Below, piece by piece: positions 26,640 through 31,119 of a stretch of DNA of 31,119 nucleotides. The translations under genes were made by a program, and so were the position numbers. The DNA comes from Frateuria_A sp035695185. GTDB lineage: Bacteria; Pseudomonadota; Gammaproteobacteria; Xanthomonadales; Rhodanobacteraceae. The stretch is from contig NZ_DASSES010000141.1 in assembly GCF_035695185.1 (NCBI RefSeq), positions 1 to 31,119 on the forward strand. Reading direction: 5' to 3'. Numbering within the stretch: position 1 is the stretch's first letter; every line of letters starts with the position of its first letter. Below the pieces are notes generated by a model that searched no databases, was not told the DNA's origin, and saw only the letters and a program-made list of their open reading frames with translations.

Positions 26640-26873
26640 ATGAAGAACCAGGGCAACGACAAGGGCGACATGACCGTTCGAGAGGCCGGCCAGAAGGGCG
26701 GCGAGATCCGCAAGGAACAGCTGGGGCCGGAGGGTTACTCGGCCATCGGCAAGAAGGGCGGCGAAGCCCGCAAGGAAGAGCTGGGCCCCGAGGGCTACTC
26801 GGAGCTCGGCACCAAGGGCGGACATCGCGTCCGCGACCTGATCAACAAGGGCAAGCAGAGCGAGGGCGAGTAA
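26640..26873 (+). CDS. KGG-repeat stress protein 3 (two central repeats)
   Basis: A 77-residue protein with head GDMTVREAG, two 20-residue units of the form GxKGGExRKExLGPEGYSxx, and tail GTKGGHRVRDLINKGKQSEGE. The units are almost identical in protein and close in DNA, a sign of recent duplication or gene conversion with the neighbours. The protein is highly charged, without aromatic residues apart from the repeat tyrosines, and should be a soluble, flexible cytosolic protein. The ribosome site GAGAGGAG (26626-26633) is strong. The next gene is 184 bp downstream and has its own sigma-54 promoter, so this gene probably ends the first transcription unit; no clear terminator hairpin was recognised after it. 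Confidence 0.88.
   Translation: MKNQGNDKGDMTVREAGQKGGEIRKEQLGPEGYSAIGKKGGEARKEELGPEGYSELGTKGGHRVRDLINKGKQSEGE
26688..26807 (+). repeat. Two tandem 60-bp (20-codon) KGG repeats
   Basis: Two consecutive 20-codon units encoding G-x-K-G-G-E-x-R-K-E-x-L-G-P-E-G-Y-S-x-x, followed by a partial unit (GTKGG). Confidence 0.85.
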
Positions 26874-26905
26874 GCAGGCAGGCGACCCGCACGCGCCCGC
26901 GAGGC

Positions 26906-26932
26906 AGTTCTTTCCACGGGCAGGCGCAAATT
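26906..26932 (+). promoter_or_regulatory. Upstream box of the second sigma-54 promoter
   Basis: AGTTCTTTCC (26906-26915) and GCGCAAATT (26924-26932) repeat the elements found upstream of the first KGG promoter. The distance from the end of GCGCAAATT to the -24 element is again 58 bp, although the sequence between differs, which argues for selection rather than simple recent duplication. Confidence 0.5.
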
Positions 26933-26989
26933 ACACGCCTGCCGCCCGCCTCCGGACCGTCAAGTGGCACGGCATGGCGCTTTGCGCAC

Positions 26990-27004
26990 TGGCATACGGG
27001 TTGC
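26990..27004 (+). promoter_or_regulatory. Sigma-54 (RpoN) promoter, fourth KGG gene
   Basis: TGGCATACGGGTTGC, followed by AA, matches the -24/-12 consensus in the exact 15-nt frame, with the same C-to-T change in TGGCAC as the first promoter. The start would be near 27016 and the leader about 42 nt before the ATG at 27058. Confidence 0.7.
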
Positions 27005-27057
27005 AACACATGCCTTGCCCGCCTGGCGGGCTCCCCTGACAACCTGGAGACAGAACC

Positions 27058-27381
27058 ATGGCGAACAACGACCGCAACAACCAGACCCCTTCGAACGCCA
27101 GCGGCAGCGGCGACATGAGCGTCCGCGAAGCCGGCCAGAAGGGCGGCGAGATCCGCAAGGAGCAGCTGGGTCCGGAGGGCTACTCGGAGCTCGGCCACCA
27201 GGGCGTCGAGGCCCTGCGCGAGCAGCGTGGCCCGAATGCGATGAGCGAGATCGGCCGCGAAGGCGGCGAGACCCGCAAGGAGCAGCTCGGGCCGGAAGGC
27301 TATTCCGAGCTGGGTACCAAGGGCGGACACCGCGTGCGTGACCTGATCAACAAGGGCAAGGAATCCGAAGGCAACGAGTAA
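27058..27381 (+). CDS. KGG-repeat stress protein 4 (three central repeats, middle one diverged)
   Basis: A 107-residue protein: an Asn/Ser-rich start (MANNDRNNQTPSNASGSG), head GDMSVREAG, three 20-residue units, and tail GTKGGHRVRDLINKGKESEGNE. Units one and three are canonical, but the middle one (GHQGVEALREQRGPNAMSEI) has lost the KGG and GYS residues while keeping the 20-residue length, so spacing seems to matter more than sequence there. It is the first gene of a second transcription unit behind its own sigma-54 promoter, with GGAG at 27046-27049 as ribosome site. The DUF2795 gene follows after 16 bp. Cytosolic stress-protection role is inferred from the family. Confidence 0.88.
   Translation: MANNDRNNQTPSNASGSGDMSVREAGQKGGEIRKEQLGPEGYSELGHQGVEALREQRGPNAMSEIGREGGETRKEQLGPEGYSELGTKGGHRVRDLINKGKESEGNE
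27133..27312 (+). repeat. Three tandem 60-bp KGG repeats, central copy diverged
   Basis: Three 20-codon units; the first and third encode canonical GQKGG/GREGG-type units and the second encodes a diverged unit of the same length. Confidence 0.75.
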
Positions 27382-27397
27382 CCACCCGGAGGCAACC

Positions 27398-27604
27398 ATG
27401 ACACGAGGCGTAGGAGGCCATTCGCCGGCCAACGTGCAGAAGTACCTGAGCGGCGTGGACTACCCCGCCGAGAAGCAGGACCTCATCGAATGCGCCCGCC
27501 GCAACAGCGCGCCGGACGACGTGATGCAGGAGATCCGCAAGCTTCCCGACCAGCAGTACGGCGGTCCGCAGGAAGTGATGAAGGGCTACGGCGACATCGA
27601 GTAG
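27398..27604 (+). CDS. DUF2795 family protein
   Basis: A 68-residue protein with the pattern of DUF2795: SPANVQKYLSGVDYPAEKQDLIECARRN, then PDDVMQEIRKLPDQQYGGPQEVMKGYGDIE. The first half (helix, YLxGVDYPA turn, helix) and the DDV-xxxLxxLPDxxY second half are typical. The function of the family is unknown; it often occurs as a small acidic stress-associated protein. The single cysteine is in LIECARR. A GGAGG ribosome site (27388-27392) precedes the ATG, and the gene is sandwiched between KGG genes with gaps of 16 and 27 bp, so it should be coexpressed with them. Recognition is from remembered family pattern. Confidence 0.8.
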   Translation: MTRGVGGHSPANVQKYLSGVDYPAEKQDLIECARRNSAPDDVMQEIRKLPDQQYGGPQEVMKGYGDIE

Positions 27605-27631
27605 CCCCCACCCAACCGACAGGAGAGAACC

Positions 27632-27811
27632 ATGAGCAAACAGAGCCATGACAAGGGCGACATGACCGTCCGCGAGGCCGGCCACAAGGGCGGCGAAGCC
27701 CGCAAGGACGAGCTGGGACACGAGGGCTACCAGGAACTCGGCAAGAAAGGCGGCCAGCGCGTGAGCGAACTGGTCGACGAAGGCAAGCAGTCCGAGCGCA
27801 AGAACCACTGA
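27632..27811 (+). CDS. KGG-repeat stress protein 5 (one central repeat)
   Basis: A 59-residue protein: MSKQSHDK, head GDMTVREAG, one 20-residue unit (GHKGGEARKDELGHEGYQEL) and tail GKKGGQRVSELVDEGKQSERKNH. It therefore fills the one-repeat step between the zero-, two- and three-repeat relatives in the same cluster. The unit is somewhat diverged (His for Gln and Pro). It has a strong AGGAGAG ribosome site and begins 27 bp after the DUF2795 gene. Like the others it is soluble, charged, and without signal peptide. A short GC hairpin directly after the stop may reduce transcription into the last gene. Confidence 0.85.
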   Translation: MSKQSHDKGDMTVREAGHKGGEARKDELGHEGYQELGKKGGQRVSELVDEGKQSERKNH

Positions 27812-27823
27812 GCCCGCGCGGGC
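27812..27823 (+). terminator. Short palindromic hairpin after KGG gene 5
   Basis: GCCCGCGCGGGC is a perfect palindrome immediately after the TGA, followed by CTCTTTCC. The loop is tight, so it is at most a partial terminator within the operon. Confidence 0.25.
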
Positions 27824-27856
27824 CTCTTTCCATTCACTGCTAGACGAGGTGCAACC

Positions 27857-28147
27857 ATGGCAAGCAACAAGAACACCGGTGACATGAGCGTTCGCGAAGC
27901 CGGCCAGAAGGGCGGCGAGATCCGCAAGGAACAGCTCGGTCCCGAGGGCTACTCGGAGATGGGCAAGAAAGGCGGCGAAACCCGCAAGGAACAGCTCGGC
28001 CCCGAAGGCTATTCGGCGCTCGGCAAGAAGGGCGGCGAAGCGCGCAAGGAAGAACTGGGCCCCGAGGGCTACTCCGAGTTGGGCACCAAGGGCGGCCATC
28101 GCGTCCGCGACCTGGTGAACAAGGGCAAGGAGTCCGAGGGCGAGTAA
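27857..28147 (+). CDS. KGG-repeat stress protein 6 (three central repeats)
   Basis: A 96-residue protein: MASNKNT, head GDMSVREAG, three near-identical 20-residue units (G-Q/K-KGGExRKE-Q/E-LGPEGYSxx), and tail GTKGGHRVRDLVNKGKESEGE. All three units are canonical, making this the cleanest example in the cluster. The family is known for small hydrophilic stress-induced proteins, likely cytosolic and flexible. The ribosome site is a modest GAGGT about 7 nt before the ATG. It is the last gene of the cluster, 45 bp after KGG gene 5, and a strong hairpin lies 14 nt past its stop. The next gene (murD2) is on the opposite strand. Confidence 0.88.
   Translation: MASNKNTGDMSVREAGQKGGEIRKEQLGPEGYSEMGKKGGETRKEQLGPEGYSALGKKGGEARKEELGPEGYSELGTKGGHRVRDLVNKGKESEGE
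27902..28081 (+). repeat. Three tandem 60-bp KGG repeats
   Basis: Three consecutive 20-codon units, each encoding KGGE-x-RKE-x-LGPEGYS; DNA differs mainly at third codon positions. Confidence 0.88.
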
Positions 28148-28161
28148 GCCCACGCAGCCGG

Positions 28162-28183
28162 CCGGCGGCGTTCGCGCCGCCGG
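28162..28183. terminator. Strong hairpin between KGG cluster and murD2
   Basis: CCGGCGGCG, TTCG loop, CGCCGCCGG: a perfect nine-base-pair stem with a UUCG tetraloop, 14 nt after the last KGG stop. It suits termination of the KGG unit. The remaining 180 bp to the murD2 stop contain no gene that I can support. Confidence 0.5.
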
Positions 28184-28362
28184 GCCGCGCCACGGCGATG
28201 CGGCGGGTGTGCGCACACTCGCCCGCCTTGCCGACCCTGCATCGACCGCCAGTGGACTCCCCGGAAACGGCGCGAGCCCGATGGCGGTCGATGCGTTTGT
28301 GTTCGAGCCCCCGGGACTTTCCCCCGCCCCTCCCCCCTCCCGGAGCGCGGGGATGCGGGCCT

Positions 28363-29721
28363 TCAGGCCACGCCGAGCCCCTCGATCCCGCTGATCGCCG
28401 GCCCGTCGAAACCGGCCAGCCCGGCGAAGTGCCGCCCGCGCTCGGCGTAATCGTGGAACTGGTCGAAGCTGGGCGCGCCGGGCGACAGCAGCACCACCCC
28501 GCCGGCCGGGGTCACCTCCCTCGCCCGTTCGACCGCCTCGGCCAGCGTCGCCACCAGCGCGAGCTCGCCCACCGCCTGCGCCTCGCGCAGCGCCGCCGCG
28601 ATGCGCGGGCCGTTGGCGCCCTGCGCCACGATCGCCAGCCCCGCCTGGTCGCTCACCGCATCGACGAATTCGGACCAGTCCAGCCCGCGATCGTGCCCGC
28701 CCACGATCACCGTCACCTGGCGCCCTTCCAGGCTGGCGAGCGCCGCCAGCGTGGCCTGCGGCGTGGTGCTGATCGAATCGTTGATCCACTGGCGCCCGCC
28801 GCGCTCGCCCAACGGCTGCAAGCGGTGCGGCAATGCACGGAAGCGCGCCAGCGACGGCGCCGCCGCGCGGGCGTCGTGGCCCATCGCCTCCAGCGCGGCC
28901 AGTGCGGCGCAGGCGTTGAGCGCATTGTGTCCGCCCGGCACCGGCAGGTCGGCCGTGGCGAAGACACGCTCGCCGGCGCGCCGGATGTAGCCCTCGTGCA
29001 CGTGCCAGCCTGCGGACACGCCGAACAGCACGCGCCGGGGGTGCGCGGACGTGCGCTCGAGCAGCCCCTCCTGCAGGCCGTTGACCAACAGCGTGCGGGC
29101 GACCTGCGCGAGCCTGAGCTTGTCGGCGACGTAGCGCTCGCGCGAGCCGTGCCAGTCCAGGTGTTCCTCGTACAGGCTGGTGATCACGCCCACCGGCAGC
29201 GGGCCCGCCTCGCCGGTCTGGAAGCTGGACAGCTCCACCGCCCACAGCCCGGCCTGCGCATCGAGCAGTTCCAGCAGCGGCAGGCCGATGTTGCCCGCCA
29301 GGGCCGTGCGCACGCCCAGGGACCTCGCCAGGTGGGCGATCAGCGCCGTGGTGGTGCTCTTGCCCTTGGTCCCCGTCACCGCCAGCACCGGCGCGTCCGG
29401 CTGCTCGGCGAACCACAGCGCGGTACCCGACGTGAAGCGCGTGCCGCTCGCCTGCGCAGCGAGCAGCGCCGGCTTGTACGCGGAGACTCCGGGCGACTTC
29501 ACCACCACGTCGAAACCGCCCAGGGCAACCGCGTCGGGCTCCACGCCGTATACCGCCAGCGCCGGGTCCAGCGCCTGCGCTGCGGCCACTTCGGCAGGAC
29601 TGCAGAACAGCGTCAGCCGCAGTGACGGCAGGCGCGCACGCAGGGCCGCGATCGCCGCCCTGCCCTCGCGGCCGAAACCCCAGATGGCCACGCGCTGGCC
29701 GGCCAGGTCGGCAATGCGCAT
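28363..29721 (-). CDS. murD2: MurD2, UDP-N-acetylmuramoyl-L-alanine--L-glutamate ligase
   Basis: A 452-residue Mur ligase. The N-terminal domain has a Rossmann-like VAIWGFGREGR and VVKSPGVS; the central ATP-binding domain has GTKGKS at 117-122 and the Mur-type GHNALNACAALAALEAMG segment; the C-terminal domain begins near NDSISTTPQATLAAL. Canonical MurD adds D-glutamate. Here the gene lies directly behind murL with a TGATG overlap, the arrangement of the Xanthomonas pathway in which MurD2 adds L-glutamate and MurL then epimerises it. MurD2 rather than MurD is therefore concluded from context; sequence alone shows a MurD-type ligase. It acts in the cytoplasm in peptidoglycan precursor synthesis. 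The pathway makes glutamate racemase dispensable. Confidence 0.88.
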   Translation of the reverse strand: MRIADLAGQRVAIWGFGREGRAAIAALRARLPSLRLTLFCSPAEVAAAQALDPALAVYGVEPDAVALGGFDVVVKSPGVSAYKPALLAAQASGTRFTSGTALWFAEQPDAPVLAVTGTKGKSTTTALIAHLARSLGVRTALAGNIGLPLLELLDAQAGLWAVELSSFQTGEAGPLPVGVITSLYEEHLDWHGSRERYVADKLRLAQVARTLLVNGLQEGLLERTSAHPRRVLFGVSAGWHVHEGYIRRAGERVFATADLPVPGGHNALNACAALAALEAMGHDARAAAPSLARFRALPHRLQPLGERGGRQWINDSISTTPQATLAALASLEGRQVTVIVGGHDRGLDWSEFVDAVSDQAGLAIVAQGANGPRIAAALREAQAVGELALVATLAEAVERAREVTPAGGVVLLSPGAPSFDQFHDYAERGRHFAGLAGFDGPAISGIEGLGVA

Positions 29722-31064
29722 CAGCCGATCGCCTCCAGCGCAGGCTGCAGGCGGGGCGGCACGCGGTGCTCGTCGGCGGGCACCAGCCAGGGCTCCAGCG
29801 CCAGCGACGAAGGCTCGAGCTGCGGCAGGATCTCGCGGATGAAGCGCGCGACCAGCGCATCCTCCTGCCATTCGGGACGCTGGCTCAGCGCATGCATCGC
29901 GGCACGCGCCTCGGCGCCCTCGCCCACGCACTCGAACGGCTTGTGGTCCTGGTACTCCAGCAACGCATCGAAGCCGGCCGCCTGGCTCTCGTCATCGAGC
30001 AGGTTGCGCCCGAAGATCGACAGCAGCCGCGGCTTGGGGCAAAACGGCGCCAGCGCCAGGAACACGAAATGGCACTTCGGGCACTGTCCGCACCAGCGGT
30101 CCGCAGGCTTGGGCCCGAGGATGCGGAAGTTGCGGTTGCAGCTGGAAAAGGCGTCGAAGTACGGCGTCAGGCGCGCGAAGGCGCGGGTGATCGCCAGCTC
30201 CGACCAGGGGCGCAGCAGCGAGCAGTAGTCCAGGTCGGCGGCGACGTGGGTGTGCAGCCAGTCCGACAGCATCGCCTCGAACGCGAAACCCTTGCTCCAC
30301 TGGTGGTTCACCTGCTGGCCCTCGTACTCCAGCGTGGCGGCCGAGGCCGAGCGTTCGTTGGCGAAGGCGATCGAGTCGTAGCCGTAGAGGATCGCCGCCA
30401 GCGCGAGGATGGCCGAGTTCACCGCGGTCACCGGGATGTGCCCGTTCCAGGCACCCAGCCGGTTGAGCTCGAACAGCACCGGCGACAGCTCGCGCTGGAT
30501 GTTCAGCGTGGGCAGCCCGGTCCGTTCGGCGCAGGCGGCGATCAGCGGGGAATTGCCGACCCACACCGCGGTGGCCTCGCCGCCGATGGACTTGATCGCC
30601 TCGACCGCGACCAGCGAGTCCTTGCCGCCGCCGATGGGGACGAGCGTGCGCTCGGGGAGATTCAGGGCGGGAGCTTCCGGCACGCGCGGCCCCTCGCCCC
30701 GGCCCCGCGGGAAGGCGATGCGCCCACGCAGGTCCAGCCCGTTACGGTAGGCGAACTCGGCCAGGCCGTGCAGATACAGCGCGTCGGCCAGATCGGCCGT
30801 CGCACCGTCCAGGGGTTCGCACTCGATCTTGGGTGGCACGCCGGCCTTGTAGTAGCTCACGCCGGCGACCAGGTGCAGCAACTTGAGCGCCGCATGGAAC
30901 GCAGGCTGGCGTTCGGCCGGTACGGTCGGCGCGTCCGGGAAACGGACGCGCTCGACCATCTTCTCGCCCTGGTCGAAGGCATAGACCAGCTCGGCCACGC
31001 CATCGGCGTAGGTGGCGCGCACGAAGCGGAAGGTCTGGGTCAGGCGGGGGTTGATCGTCGTCAC
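29721..31064 (-). CDS. murL: MurL, UDP-MurNAc-L-alanyl-L-glutamate epimerase
   Basis: A 447-residue protein. A nucleotide-binding loop GGGKDS at 145-150 (VPIGGGKDSLVAVEA), shared with PP-loop ATP pyrophosphatases, fits the ATP-dependent chemistry reported for MurL. A C-terminal cysteine cluster (CNRNF, then WCGQCPKCHFVF) could hold zinc. The enzyme converts the L-Glu of UDP-MurNAc-L-Ala-L-Glu to D-Glu, restoring the normal peptidoglycan precursor. It starts at GTG (31064), with GGAG at 31071-31074 spaced 6 nt, and its TGA overlaps the murD2 ATG (TGATG), indicating translational coupling. The promoter lies at or beyond the right edge of the window, where the hairpin repeat begins. Confidence 0.88.
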   Translation of the reverse strand: MTTINPRLTQTFRFVRATYADGVAELVYAFDQGEKMVERVRFPDAPTVPAERQPAFHAALKLLHLVAGVSYYKAGVPPKIECEPLDGATADLADALYLHGLAEFAYRNGLDLRGRIAFPRGRGEGPRVPEAPALNLPERTLVPIGGGKDSLVAVEAIKSIGGEATAVWVGNSPLIAACAERTGLPTLNIQRELSPVLFELNRLGAWNGHIPVTAVNSAILALAAILYGYDSIAFANERSASAATLEYEGQQVNHQWSKGFAFEAMLSDWLHTHVAADLDYCSLLRPWSELAITRAFARLTPYFDAFSSCNRNFRILGPKPADRWCGQCPKCHFVFLALAPFCPKPRLLSIFGRNLLDDESQAAGFDALLEYQDHKPFECVGEGAEARAAMHALSQRPEWQEDALVARFIREILPQLEPSSLALEPWLVPADEHRVPPRLQPALEAIG

Positions 31065-31100
31065 TCGTCACTCCGATGGAACGTGCCGCTGCTCTGCCCC

Positions 31101-31119
31101 CTCTCCCCTCCGGGGAGAG
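31101..31119. repeat. Hairpin repeat, same family as the element in hrpA, cut by window edge
   Basis: CTCTCCCC, loop TCC, GGGGAGAG: a perfect 8-bp stem identical in its right arm and loop to the left hairpin of the hrpA element. It sits upstream of murL. The rest of the element, if present, is beyond the window. Confidence 0.6.

Noticed and set aside
26970..26985. A further sigma-54-like sequence (GGCATGGCGCTTTGC) just upstream of the second KGG promoter
   Set aside because: The spacing between the GG and TTGC parts is one base too long and the first base is C; the site at 26990 fits far better.

Overview
The window is a high-GC stretch of bacterial chromosome that looks like the order Lysobacterales (Xanthomonadales), most likely Rhodanobacteraceae (Rhodanobacter, Dyella or Luteibacter type). 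The reasons are the murL-murD2 pair, which is typical of xanthomonads, the NdvB-type GH17-GT2 glucan synthase, a monofunctional RelA, the TamA/TamB pair, and the hairpin repeats that translate as LTPTLSPEGRG. This placement rests on gene content read by eye, not on a database search. No rRNA, tRNA, CRISPR array or insertion sequence was found.

Positions 1-4740: the N-terminus of a membrane-anchored signalling protein (cut by the window edge), a small VOC/glyoxalase-fold protein and the YoaA/DinG-type iron-sulphur helicase lie on the minus strand. Divergent from yoaA is the most unusual gene of the window (3283-4182). It encodes a 299-residue protein carrying, in order and at near-correct spacing, the catalytic signatures of class II adenylyl cyclase toxins (anthrax edema factor, Bordetella CyaA, Pseudomonas ExoY), but as a compact stand-alone protein without secretion or calmodulin-binding regions. 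It converges on a lipoprotein gene through a GC-rich hairpin.

Positions 4219-16843 are mainly minus-strand housekeeping genes: mrcB (PBP1B) with the lipoprotein 9 nt downstream; relA followed by a membrane-anchored repeat protein and an NAD(P)-binding SDR-like protein; a small secreted protein on the plus strand; and hrpA. HrpA is interrupted in frame by a ~176-bp MITE-like element that adds about 60 residues. The same hairpin begins again at the right edge of the window.

Positions 16953-25835 are plus-strand: dps, an 866-residue ndvB homologue with a TTG start, then tamA-tamB for outer-membrane and envelope assembly. A nested, perfectly paired 74-bp cruciform follows tamB.

Positions 25836-28183 form a stress island of seven small genes: six KGG-repeat hydrophilic proteins and one DUF2795 protein. 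The KGG proteins share a head and a tail and differ in the number of central 20-residue repeats (0, 0, 2, 3, 1, 3). Two near-perfect sigma-54 promoters precede the first and fourth genes. Each has the same upstream box (AGTTCTTTCC ... GCGCAAATT), which ends exactly 58 bp from the -24 element, so the cluster appears to be an RpoN regulon unit.

Positions 28363-31064 hold murL-murD2 on the minus strand, overlapping as TGATG. This is the alternative route that puts D-glutamate into peptidoglycan by ligating L-Glu and then epimerising it. With mrcB, ndvB, tamAB and the lipoprotein, much of the window concerns the cell envelope. RelA, Dps and the KGG cluster concern stress.
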